Positions 36,122 through 49,759 of a DNA stretch of 64,000 bases are shown here, piece after piece. The translations under genes were made by a program, and so were the position numbers. Source of the stretch: Lonicera japonica (taxonomy: Eukaryota > Streptophyta > Magnoliopsida > Dipsacales > Caprifoliaceae); contig CM038468.1 in NCBI GenBank assembly GCA_021464415.1, positions 28,508,969 through 28,572,968 of the forward strand. The letters are read 5' to 3'. Below the pieces are notes generated by a model. That model was not told where the DNA came from. It did no database searches and saw only the letters and a program-made list of their open reading frames with translations. The stretch's first letter is position 1. Each line of letters begins with the position of its first letter.

Positions 36122-36965
36122 CGGTACGAACTCTAGGGCTCATACCAGTATGCATGAAGATGTTAATTTTGCAAAATCAAAGGTGCCGTACCGGTACAAA
36201 CCCAAAGGATCATACCGGTATGCATACAGTTTATTTTTTACTTTATTTTTTTAATTAAAGACATACTGGTATAAACCCTAACGGATGAATAGTTGTACGA
36301 ATTCATTCGAAACACTATAATGTTTTTGCATCTAACTGGTATAAAACATAATAAGTCCATACCAGTATGCAAGCTGGCAAAACCCATTAAGTTTTATATG
36401 CCTTACTAATATGAACCTTATCTGGCGTATACCGGTACGCAAGTTTCCAGACTACCAGAATTCTAAAATTGTAGTACGCATTAAGGTGGAAAAGATGAGG
36501 TCTGTGCTTTGCGATTCTTATCGTTATAGACGATTTATATTTTCCATATCATAATCATATAAAGTATAGATCGTCTAATACTACAACATAGATAAATTGA
36601 AATAATAAGTTGCCAAAGTAACCTTTATTGCGTAGACTTATTCGTTTTGGAATATTAAGATATATGTATTTGTTATTTATGCGAATAAGAATTGGCCTAA
36701 AGGAATGATACTCTGTTTGAAGAAATAACATCTTTACTTGTGGTGATAAATATGAGATGATTGTTAAGTTTCCACATCAATAATAAGTTGGTCTAAAGAA
36801 AGGTTTATTATTTGACATAATTTGTCATCTATAAATGATTATTTCGTAGAGATGACCAATTACAAGTTGATGTTTATATCCAAAGACTAAGCATCAATTT
36901 TTTGCTAGGTATCTTGTTGTATGCATATCAATTGTAAACTTGATATAATCTAATTATATATTCGG
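36122..36965 (+). other. Copia leader region after the nested insertion
   Basis: Begins with repeated ataccggtacg/ataccagtatgc words (accggtacgaac, taccggtatgcat) up to about 36,460, a degenerate short tandem repeat of about 45-50 bp. Related words (ttataccggtacgc) occur at 26,223 within the left LTR. No coding sequence. Confidence 0.45.
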
Positions 36966-38342
36966 TTGCTTCTGCTTCTATTATTTTTGCTAACATTAAT
37001 TCAGTTATAGTGTTTAAAGGCACAAATTTCAAACAATGGAAAGAGAGCGTTATAATTGTTCCTGGTTGCATGGATCTAGACCTTGTGCTTTGGAAAGAGC
37101 TGCCTCATGAGATAACTCAAGAGAGCAACAATGGATAAAAATGACAGTCTAAAAAATGGGACCGCTTTAATTGCACGAGTTTAATAATTATGAAACGTTT
37201 CAGTTTGGAAACTTTATGGGGTGTTATGTTCGATGAGGTAGATGCTACAACGTTTCTTAAGGAAATTAAGCAACGTTTCGCTAAAAATAAAAAGATTGAA
37301 ATAAGCAACATTTTGGGTAGTTTTGTTTCAGTGATATATAAATGAAATGGGAATATAAGGGAGTACCTTACAAAAATGTTTAACATTGCTTTTAAACTGA
37401 AGGCACTAAAGTTAGGGTTTTCTGATGATTTGCTTGTGCATCTAGTACATTCTTATCTCTTTTTTGCACAATACAATTAGTTTACGGTTATAATAATCAA
37501 AAGGATTGATGGTCTCTTAATGAGCTCATATATCAGTGTGCAAGAAAAAAATTGTTCATTTTGTAAAAACCTCAAATGATAGAATGAGAAAAAATGACAA
37601 CAGTCAAGAAGCTACACTTGGAATTCCATAAAGGAAATTGCAAAAAAAATAGGATGAGGAATTTGCCTAGTACTTTTGTGAAAATGGTGGATAGAAAAGG
37701 AATGTTCAAAATATGCCGCTTGGAGTGTAAAGAAATATATGCTTCTTATTCGGGTATGTTCTGTAGTTAATTTAGCTTTTGTACCTGTGAATACTTGGTA
37801 GATAGATTCTGGTGCTACTACTCATATACGTGTGTTTAAATGTTACATGTGGAGCCGAAGCCAATTGATGCTGGAAGATTCATCTTCATGGGTGATGGCA
37901 AAATAGTTACAGTTGAAGTTACAAAGACTTTTAGATAAAGATTGTTTACTTCTTCAATTTAAGAGAGATTAATATGGCACTGTTATTTAGATGGAATTTC
38001 TATTTCTATTTGGACAAATTTCTTTATCATCACTCATTTGGAAATATTAAAGTTAGTTTTTTTAATATTCGAATATTTTGCTAATGGTTTATTAATTGAT
38101 AATTTATATATGGTGCATACAATTGCCTCATATAATGAAACTTTGCAAACTGGTTCCTATGGTACAAAATCCAAATTAATTAATGAGAATTCTTATGTGT
38201 TATAGCACAAGCATTTAAGACATATCTCTAAACAAAGAATTAAAAGACTTGTGTCTAACATAATTATTGAATCCCTATATTTAATAAATTTCAAAGTATT
38301 TGTTGTTAAGGGAAATAAGACAAACAAAAGAATACCATACGG
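36966..38342 (+). pseudogene. Copia gag-protease-GAG-pre-integrase remnant
   Basis: Reading across frames: FKGTNFKQWKESVII and CMDLDL (copia gag N-terminus, about 37,010-37,085), RFAKNKKIEISNILGSF (from about 37,275), NIREYLTKMFNIAFKLKALKL (from about 37,350), then NTW-IDSGATTHI near 37,800, which is the copia aspartic-protease active site (D-S-G). HKHLRHISKQRIKRLVS (about 38,205-38,257) is the GAG-pre-integrase signature. Many stops and frameshifts. It ends at KGNKTNKRIPYG, where integrase should begin. Confidence 0.75.
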
Positions 38343-38629
38343 TTATGGTCCCCAAGTCATATTACAATGTGTAAAGATCTAATAATAGTCATATTATGAT
38401 TGATGAATTCTATCTAAGCTATTATATAAATAACCCATTAGGGTTATGGTCCCCAATTCAAATTATTATACGCGCTACTCCTTTTCCTTATCTTAGAGAG
38501 AGATCTCATTAAGCATTCCAGAATTTTGATGTCAGAAGGCCAGAAATCCACAAAAACTTCTGCAATCTATGGCATCATAGATCCAGATACGCTTCTTAAA
38601 GTTAAGCTCTTTAAGATTATATTATAACA
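38342..38629 (+). repeat. Partial right LTR of the copia element
   Basis: Matches the left LTR from about 26,315 to 26,627; the first 130 bp or so of the LTR are missing. Ends tattataaca. It is followed by attac with no match to the left flank, so the target duplication is not visible. Confidence 0.6.
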
Positions 38630-40479
38630 ATTACAACACAGATAAAAGACTTACAAAATTGCAGCAAGAATATTCCAAGGATAAGGAACATATCTGTCAA
38701 ATAATATTTGAATTAGAGTTATCTTATACTGTCCAAATTAAATTTAACTTTTGACAATTATCCTGATAAAAAGAGGCTCGTATGCTTGTAAAAGGATATA
38801 AAATCATTATCAAGAAATACAAAAACCCAATGCTAAAGTGTGGATGTATGCACATTGTTGAACCACCGTAAATATAGTATTGTGTCATCATGATGTTACT
38901 TTTATCTACTTCATACAAATTCATTTATTATTTTTTTTATCTACGTTACCACATGCATAACACACCATATCCAATTGATGACTAGCAACAATGTTAAAAA
39001 AAAAAAGAAAACGTTTTACATGATTATACCAATCTCAAAGATTCAAACATTTTCTTCTTTCATTTTGATTTGGCAAGAAAACCTTCATTTGTGCATAACT
39101 TTGGCAACAGCTTGGAAAACTACTTAGATAATATAATTTTGTTGAAGCGGTTATGACACCATATTTATGGTTTTTTTTATTTTAAAAATGGTTTTCTTAT
39201 TTTACCCCTATCCTTTTTTTTAGCAAAATGTGTAGTTAAATGAGCATAAACTCGCAACCTAAAAATTGAAAACATAATTTTTAACCACTAAGCCAACAAT
39301 AATTTTATGTTAAATTCTACATGTGTATAAGAATAAGACGTGCACACCTATTACGTATGCACTAGTATCTAGTATCCTAAGAAGAAAAAATAGTAGACTC
39401 TTTAATGATGGTTTCCAATATATATATACACGCTTAAGTTTTAACTATTTCAAAAGTTTATTTGTGTTTGTATGGCTACTATAAAACTCTGTTTTTTGTT
39501 TTATTATTTGACTATGTTTGTTGTTGTGTTTGAGATAGAAGTACATTGAATTTGGGGCACTGTTTTAAATTGTTCTTGGCCCTGCTATCTTAATGTGTTT
39601 CAAACTTTTTTTGGGCAATTTTTTGTGTTGGTTTGGGACTAGCTGAGTGCTATTGATTTGAGGGGTTTTTATGTGGAAGTTTGGTCTTTTTTCGCCGCTC
39701 TTTGTGGTTGCGTTAGTGAGTTGTTTCGAGGGAGTTTAGGCCCTTGAATTGCTGATTTTGGTGATAAATTTAACTACTTTGGGGTGAATTTATAAGCAGT
39801 TGATACATTTTTTTGTTATATTGGTAGCTTTTTTAGTTAGTGTTGGTTCATTGCTTTTTGGGATCAACTGGAGTCCATACTAGCCCTTGTAATACATCTT
39901 TACTTATATGTATATTTTTGATCTATCACTTCTCTTACTAATAAACAAATTCTCCCACTCACATTGTGTAGGACTTAGATTGCTTGGAGAAATAATTTAA
40001 GGCTATTTAAAACCTTGATTTTTGATTCTTTACTTCTCGATAGCCAAATGTAATTTTACTTAAGTTCAAAAGAAAAATGAACGTCGTCCGTATTTTGGGA
40101 GGGGATAGGAAACCTTTGTATCTTGATGTACATCGGTGCGTCACCACTATCGGTGAAGTTTTAGTTGTTTTTTAGGTGTAGCCAATATATTCTATTCAGT
40201 TCTAGTTGTAATGGTTGTAGCTTAAATATGTTGAACTTATAGTTTATCGTTTAGACATTATGTTGAACACCTTTTGATAGTTATGTTTGTGTTTGCCAAC
40301 TTTATGTAGTGATACAAATAGCCGACTTTGGTTATTAATGTTGATGGATTGTAGTATTATTAGAATATAATTGAATATTGATATAAAAATACATTGTTTT
40401 CTATTTACAAACTGGGGGAAATCTCATTTACAGAAATTTTAAATATTTTTTTTTAATTTGATTTAATAATTGTTATTGT
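38630..40479. other. Intergenic, no gene seen
   Basis: AT-rich. From about 39,450 to 39,960 the sequence is GT-rich with a LINE 3'-UTR feel (gtttgggactagctgagtgc ... cttgtaatacatctttac), but no reverse transcriptase motif was found. No supported gene. Confidence 0.4.
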
Positions 40480-40730
40480 TAGTAACCATGGTGACCCCAT
40501 TATGACAAAAGTGAGCAATATATGCTTTACACTTGCCACGGTCTTTGACCATAGCAAGTTATACTCTTTGTCATAGTCATTGACCATGGCAACATGTAGT
40601 CGTGGTCACAAATGTACCACACACTTTTCTCATGAACTTGTCACAATTGTTGACTATGACAACGGGGTTTGTCCCAGTACTAGTTGCCACGGTCAACGAT
40701 CATGACAAAATCTTTGTTTTTGTTGTAGTG
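40480..40730. mobile_element. CACTA (En/Spm) transposon right end
   Basis: The complement of 40,710-40,730 reads CACTACAACAAAAACAAAGA, a typical CACTA end. The 230 bp beside it carry repeated subterminal motifs in both directions (ttgccacggtc, tgaccatagcaag, tgaccatggcaac, gttgccacggtcaacg), as in the transposase-binding regions of these elements. No partner end was found to the left within a reasonable distance, so this is an orphan end or the element is rearranged. Confidence 0.65.
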
Positions 40731-40734
40731 AACG

Positions 40735-41450
40735 AAAGGTCAAACTAGTGATCGACTCACTTGAAATTGCTCATATGCAATAAGAGAACATGCGACTAGT
40801 TAGAGCCCTTGAACATTTAGTTCAAGAAAATAAGAGATTAAACGACCAAACATATGGATATAATAATCAATTGAACACCCGCACTCAGAGTGAGATTCTT
40901 AACCTCACTCGGGCCATCAGCGACATGGATAGAATAGTCAATCGTACACCTGCACTGACTACTAATTGGCGAAGTAACATATGCTTATCACCGGATTGTC
41001 GAAAAGGGTAGTCAGCATTACAAGAAATGACCACAAGATGAACTAGGCATGATTTGCATTGTAAAGGCCAAAAAAGAAATTTACTATAGATCATTGAGGA
41101 TAGGGGTTCTCGACGACACGATGACTATGATAACTCTAGCATATACGAATTTCATCTCCGAGGAGGTGAACGCGAGACAATATCTATGTAGTCAGATAAC
41201 ATGTCATATTATGGGTTGCATTAAATAAAAGTTCCCAAATTCAGGAACTGACAGGGACAGGCAACTTATCTAGAGGGCATATGGCTCCCCTTTCATAAGA
41301 AAAATTGAAGAAGATCAAGCACCTCACCAAACTCAAAAGTATGGATGAGCTATTGGCTAGTGTCGACAAGTATACCCAACTGGAAGAAGCTTTCTTAATA
41401 AAAGTCAGAAATTTTGCAACATTTGTCATTAAAAGTCGGCAAGTTTTGAT
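40735..41450 (+). pseudogene. Decayed retrotransposon gag fragment
   Basis: Fragments such as LVRALEHLVQENKRLNDQ (about 40,795-40,850) and LKSMDELLASVDKYTQLEEAF (about 41,330-41,390, one shifted frame) resemble plant Ty3/gypsy gag, in which a similar D-E-L-L-x-R-x-D-K-Y-x-x-L-E-E segment occurs. Stops interrupt all frames. Assignment is from memory and weak. Confidence 0.4.
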
Positions 41451-41880
41451 GCTTCATGAACAAATGTCGTAAACTAGGTTTTTTTTTCCAACATAATACA
41501 TGGGTTCAAGCTATAAACATTACCATAAAATCTTTTGTTGGAATAAGTTAATCATCACTTCCATTGCAAGTTTTGCTATAAAAAGTGCAAACTTCTCATA
41601 AAAAAACTCAAATGATCATGATGACAATTCAAACAATTGCATAAAGGAAGGGGGGAGTATTCTTAGTAAAAATGTTTAAGGATCACAACTAGGATCCTAG
41701 GATTCTTTATTCTAAATTAGTTAAGCCAAATGTTAATTTTTATATCTTTTTAGCTAATGTTATTTTAGAAGCAAATTAAGTTAAAAAAGAAAACTAGGGT
41801 AAATTATACTTGCCATCCTTGTGGTAAGGCTAAATTGTGATTAGTTCTCTTGTAATTCTAAAATTTCTCATAATTATACG
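41451..41880. other. Intergenic, no gene seen
   Basis: AT-rich sequence up to the plastid junction at about 41,880. Confidence 0.5.
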
Positions 41881-42345
41881 AATCATAGTATTCATTCTTA
41901 TGGGAATGAGAATGAGAAACAAGAAATACTCTTTCTCGAAATATGGACAAACGGAAGTTTAACTCCTAAAGAAGCACTTCATGAAGCCTCTCGGAATTTG
42001 ATTGATTTATTTATTCCTTTTTTACATACAGAAGAAGAAAATTTACATTTAGAGGACAATCAACACACGGTTCCTTTAACCCCCTTTACCTTTCATGAGA
42101 AATTGGCTAAACTAAGAAAAAAAAAATAGCATTGAAATCTATTTTTATTGACCAATCAGAATTGTCTCCTAAGATCTATAATTGCCTCAAAAGGTCCAAT
42201 ATATACATTAGAATTATTGGACCTTTTGAATAACAGTCGAGAAAATCTTATGAAAATGGAACATTTTCGCATCGAAGATGTAAAACAGATATTGGGCATT
42301 CTAGAAAAGCATTTCACAATCGATTTACCAAAAAATAAGTTTTAA
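41881..42345 (+). pseudogene. rpoA: rpoA 3' part (NUPT)
   Basis: C-terminal part of plastid RNA polymerase alpha subunit. The reading [20 protein letters not shown]...[10 protein letters not shown] runs to a Lys-rich end, then meets TAG at 42,127-42,129, apparently from a length change in the A run. The next about 80 bp read in another frame, and a second indel near 42,205 restores the original frame up to [12 protein letters not shown] and its stop. The 5' two thirds are absent. Not functional in the nucleus. Confidence 0.9.
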
Positions 42346-42554
42346 ATTCATTGGATTTTTTTCGACTTTTTTTTAGAAAAAAAAAAGAAGCGGAAAATGG
42401 GTTTTGAATCTTGAGCCCAATCCCCATATTCGGAATCGGGATAGATTCAGAATTCAATTGAATAGGCGTATCTAGGGAGAATTCACTTTGAAGCGACTAT
42501 TCCCTAGATACGCGCGTCATGCTATTTTATTTCACAATTGCATCAATTTCAAAA
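42346..42554. other. Plastid rpoA-petD spacer (NUPT)
   Basis: Convergent spacer between rpoA and petD. It contains the inverted repeat taggcgtatctaggga...tccctagatacgcg (about 42,462-42,513), the usual stem-loop at the 3' end of the petD transcript. Confidence 0.6.
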
Positions 42555-43807
<1,253 letters not shown>

Positions 43808-44001
43808 AATCTAATCCATTTTTTTCTTCGAAAAATTCCCTTCAACTATCCATGTCAAATAAAAAAGATTGCGGAGTTCAAGGGAAATATCCAAATACAT
43901 GTCTTATTATTCTCAATAATCCATACTTGTAGCAATGAAATACTATTGTTCCTCCCCCGAGCGATAAATAATAGATTACAAATATCTATAATAGATCTTC
44001 T

Positions 44002-45441
<1,440 letters not shown>

Positions 45442-45565
45442 ATTCTAGAAATATAGAAACAAATAGATTCCGTGGTCGAACTACCAAAATCGAATGAACG
45501 AGAAATTCGAGCTCTAAATGATTTATTTTTTATTCAAAAGTTAGGACTTTGCAGTTCTTATAGAT

Positions 45566-45787
45566 CTAATTCATTGAAATTCCATCCAATAAAACGGAAG
45601 AATTATTAATCTCCAAAATAATAGATAGAAATATCGCAAATAGAGCCATTGCAACTCCCATTAACGGAATCATTCCCCATCCAGGGGCTACTTTTTCGTA
45701 TCCCGAATTCAATGGTTTCAATAAACTCCCTATATTAGTTTGTCTTGGACCAGATCTAGAACCACTCTCAACAGTTTGTGTAGCCAT
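45566..45787 (-). pseudogene. psbH: psbH, frame still open (NUPT)
   Basis: Photosystem II phosphoprotein H, 73 residues from [11 protein letters not shown] to LLDGISMN, with no stop or frameshift. One membrane segment ([20 protein letters not shown]) is intact. The frame is open six codons further upstream, but MATQ is the usual start. As it lies inside decayed plastid DNA with no visible nuclear promoter or transit peptide, it is most likely a chance survivor. Confidence 0.88.
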
Positions 45788-45892
45788 AAATCCTATTGTA
45801 TTCATTGAAATCTGTTGACTTTGTATACCATTCTGTTGTAAATAAATGATCTTATCATAGATCTATTGTGGTCTTGAAATTCTATAGAATAA

Positions 45893-46023
45893 TGGAAGCA
45901 ACAACCCTACTCGCCATCTTTATATCTGGTTTACTTGTAAGTTTTATTGGGTACGCCTTATATACCTCTTTTGGGCAATCTTCTCAACACCTAAGAGACC
46001 CATTCGAGGAACGTAAGGACTAG
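45893..46023 (+). pseudogene. psbN: psbN, frameshifted (NUPT)
   Basis: PsbN is normally 43 residues, encoded opposite psbT and psbH. Here the start ATGGAAGCA is followed by a one-base loss, so the span is 131 instead of 132 bp. The shifted frame meets TAA about 12 codons later. In the expected frame the rest reads [19 protein letters not shown] and [10 protein letters not shown]. Confidence 0.88.
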
Positions 46024-46087
46024 TTGAGGTAATGAGCCTACAAATATTGGAGGCTCGTTACTTCAATAGAGATAGTGAAAAATCATT

Positions 46088-46204
<117 letters not shown>

Positions 46205-46384
46205 TTACAATTATAGCTTCCGTACCTCTTTCATTTTTCATTTTGGGGGGGAGGGCTTTCCCGGCTAAAGAAAGAGCAATAGTAAAAAAATAGGGTGGGT
46301 GATTCAAATTAAGATTTCTTTGGTACCCTATGTCTAATTACAAAAATAAATCATAAAGTCGAAAGAGACCAAAGCAATGGCGTA

Positions 46385-46718
46385 TCAGACTACTTATCTT
46401 CTTGTAGTTGGATCTCCAAGCTTTTTGAATGCTCTAAATTCTACTTGAGCATCCAAATCTAGGTCAATACCAGCAAAAACATCTCTGAACAAGGTTCTAG
46501 CACCATGCCAAATGTGTCCAAAAAAAAATAGCAAAGCAAATGAAGCATGTCCAAAAGTAAACCAACCTCTCGAACTGCTACGAAAAACACCATCAGATTT
46601 CAATGTAGCACGATCTAACTCAAAAATTTCACCAAATTGAGCCTGTCTAGCATATTTTTTCACAGTAGCAGGATCGCTATAATTGACTCCGTCGAGTTCG
46701 CCACCGTAGAACTCAACT
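46385..46718 (-). pseudogene. psbB: psbB 3' end (NUPT)
   Basis: C-terminal segment of the CP47 antenna protein, from [19 protein letters not shown] to KLGDPTTRR. The usual Gln codon just before the end is TAA here (46,394-46,396), a C-to-T change in the sense strand. The 5' four fifths lie outside the insertion; the plastid match stops at about 46,718. Confidence 0.9.
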
Positions 46719-47087
46719 AGCCTCCCATAAAATGATATTACCTTAATTTAATATAAATTATTTTTATTATATTATATTTTAAGCTTTATATTAAAAAAAT
46801 CATATTATACTAACTCAATATAATGAAGATAAACCAAAATAATAAATATATATACTACTGTATATTATAAAGGGAAGAGGCAACTCAACTGCCAGTGAAG
46901 TTTTGTTATATGTTTGAGATATCTATTTTACCAATGTAATTCATTTTTTCATAAAAAAATTGGTTGCAATAACCCTCATCTTAAGCAAATTGTACTTTTT
47001 TGAATACAAATTAGAGAGTGTTTGGTTGTGAACAAAGCCTCGAACCACTTTTGCTACCTCACATGTCTCCTTCACCATAAGTAATTA
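46719..47087. other. Intergenic, no gene seen
   Basis: AT-rich nuclear DNA beyond the plastid junction. It ends with TTA, the left target duplication of the next MITE. Confidence 0.5.
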
Positions 47088-47653
47088 GGGCTCGTTTGGT
47101 TCTAGGTTTCGGAATGGAATGTATTACATCTTCGGTTCTTGGAATTTTGTTTATCTTAATATCTAGGATGCCTTGCCAATGTTTGATTCGGATATGAATT
47201 TTCTTTTGTCTTGGAACGTTGAATTACCTCTCTATATTTGCTTCAAATAGGAATATGAATATAATAAATGTCAATTATCATAATGTTCTTCGTTTTATAA
47301 ATTTAGAAAACAAGTTCTACTAATTTGACAAAGGTAAAATTTAAGTTTTTATTGTTAAAATATGTAAAATGTCATCATAAATATTAAATAATAAAAAGAA
47401 AAAATGGAATATTCCTTCGACAAGGATATAAATGAAAAAAATAAATTTTCAACGTAATTAAAAGGCTTATTTTGATTATAACAAAAAATTTGAAAGACAA
47501 TACCTAGAGCAATCCTCTATTCCCATTCAATTAAATGGGAGAACTTTGAAGGAATGATGCATTTCTATTCGAAAACCCGAACTCAATATCAGAATCCTTC
47601 CGAAATAGAATGTACCATTCTAAGACTATTTTAAAATTCGAACTAAATGTGCC
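47088..47653. mobile_element. Harbinger-like MITE
   Basis: Left end gggctcgtttggttctag; right end cgaactaaatgtgcc, imperfect inverted repeats. TTA flanks both sides. The interior shares gattcggatatgaattttct and cttggaacgttgaattacct with the repeats at 10.1-11.1 kb, so they form one family. Non-coding. Confidence 0.6.
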
Positions 47654-49157
47654 TTAATACTCATAGTTAACTAATAAGTTATCTTTTACTTTTGTTAAAC
47701 ATTTCTCCTAAAATTGTACACATGCGTAATATACACATAGTGTCTACGTGTGATATAATATCACAAAACTGATCAACTTGGTAAGAACATATCTACTTTT
47801 TAATATTTTATAACTAATATTAGTATTTCCTTTTAAAAAATAAAATTCCTAGACAAATAATATGTAATAACAATTTAAATAGCTAATGAAATTAATTCTA
47901 TGTGGAGTAATATTGTTACCGGTTAACCCATTCCATAAGAGATAATACCTAAGATCCACTACAAAGAGTGTATATATGTTTCAGTCTGAACCCTAATTCA
48001 CAGCCCAGACTCGCCAGCCCACTTTGGACCAACTGTCGGCTGAGCCAATCAGTCAATGGGGGTCAACATAATGCACCAACTTTACTTATGGGGTCCAGTT
48101 CATGACAGTACAAACCATCCGTATACAGATCACATTAATAATAACAAATTTTCACCGTCAAATTATTGAGAGATGTTTTTGATTACGCGTCTTTAAAAAT
48201 AGTGCCTATATATTGACGGTCCACTCCAGATCTTTTCCGCTACATAGTAAAGATAATGTAAGATTAACAACTTTCATCAAGGAGATAATAAATCAAATAA
48301 TCCTCTTTCATTATAAATTTCTTACTGAAATTTTAATATCATATTGAACTTTAGTACAACCTATCATAAAAGGGATCGCAACTCTACGTATAAAACACAA
48401 TAAAACACATAAAAATGTGTATAAAGGTAATATTCAAATAACTTTAAAACTATGTTATATTAACTCCTTGTACTTCATCGAGTCATTAATTCTTCTTAGT
48501 CATAATCATTTTCGGATTTGTTGTACTCGTTTTTGGATTTTGACACCCTAATCCAATTCAACCAAATGAAGACACTCGGAGGCAGCCATTTTTTTTTGTT
48601 CAATGTTAAGAAAGTTCGGACCATCTACTTACACGCACCTCGATTAAAGATATCTCATCCATATTAAAAACAGATCATTCAAGACTTTGTTGGTTCTCTA
48701 ACCCTCAAAAATTACATCTCAAACGACTTGAATTTATGATCAATGTTTCAAGAAACACTTTAATCACTTATCATGATTCGAGTTGATCAAAATAAAAAAA
48801 AAATGGTTCATGCATGTTTACAATTTTTTTGGGGGGCGGAATTTAAGGTTTTATCTTAATGAAAGTGTTCAGATCAACTTTTACATATTTCCATTAATTT
48901 TCATTCAAAAGTATCAACTAGAAATTGTATACTTACCGTTATTTGACTTAAGAAATTTTAAAATTTTGTCTTAGAGATGATTAATATTGACAGCCAAAGT
49001 TAGTGGGGTTTGGAGCTAGGTGTGAATGTGATCTAGTCTTATATCCTCCAAGGTGGTAAATGTAATGAAATTTACCCTAATTACTATTTACATCAAACAT
49101 TTTCACAATGACACATCTTTGCCGTACACCTTTGAATAAGAGGAGTTTTCCCACGGG
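47654..49157. other. Intergenic upstream of GAE
   Basis: AT-rich with a more mixed patch at 47,990-48,130 (gactcgccagcccactttgg...). No gene or element ends seen. The 63-residue frame at 48,783 has no domain. Confidence 0.5.
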
Positions 49158-49177
49158 TACACGTGTATACCACGTGG
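49158..49177. promoter_or_regulatory. Paired ACGT-core motifs upstream of GAE
   Basis: The palindrome tacacgtgta (49,158-49,167) is followed by the G-box ccacgtgg (49,170-49,177), about 590 bp before the GAE start codon. ACGT-core pairs are known binding sites of bZIP/bHLH factors and, when close together, can act as abscisic-acid response units. A role here is inference. Confidence 0.4.
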
Positions 49178-49759
49178 TTTTTGAGATTCAGTGATTCACT
49201 ATACACCGAATTTAGCTGGCAAAATGCCCCCTTGTTGATTGAAACTTCCATAAATGCATCCAAGGTCAAAACCGTAATTTCCTCAAATACAATACCCATT
49301 TTCATTAATTCCTCCTTTTTTTTAAATTCTTTTTAATTCTCGTACTTTTGAATACGAGAGTGTCCAGGTCAATACAAACTTTGATAAATCGTTATTCATG
49401 ATATAATAGCTAGTTGCTGATGACTACTAAATATTTTTATAACTATTAAATTTAAATTTAAAGAGTTCTCAGTCGAACCCAACGTTATTTCGGAAATATT
49501 ATGATTGCCAAGCTGATGTGGTTCAAATTTATTATTTCAACTCTCACTTATCATAAGTCCTCCCTTTCCATCTGTAAGCGAGTGAACCAATTTAAATATA
49601 GAAAAAGAAAGTGGTCTCCAACCAACTCTTCAACTCTCTCTCTCCACATTCTCTCCTTTATATCTCTCTATCTACACACCTCTCACCTCAGGGCTCAAAC
49701 ACACTAAAATCCCTCAACTTGATCAATAAATTTGGGCCACTACACTTTCTCTCTCTAGA
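49178..49759 (+). promoter_or_regulatory. GAE proximal promoter and 5' leader
   Basis: CT-rich sequence directly upstream of the start codon (49,625-49,756: ctctctctccacattctctc and similar) is typical of plant 5' leaders. A possible TATA-like tttaaatata lies near 49,590-49,600. The small open frames here (49,501 and 49,611) are not supported. Confidence 0.4.

Larger units (their letters stand above)
26185..38629 (+). mobile_element. Truncated Ty1/copia retrotransposon, host of a nested element
   Basis: A left LTR (26,185-26,627), internal pieces (26,628-26,939 and 36,122-38,342), and a partial right LTR (38,342-38,629) belong to one plus-strand copia element. Without the 9.2-kb insertion only about 3.3 kb remains: gag, protease and GAG-pre-integrase are visible, while integrase, reverse transcriptase and RNase H are absent. 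The body is joined to the right LTR at ggttatggtcccc, a word that also occurs inside the LTR, so a deletion at short homology is likely. Confidence 0.7.
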
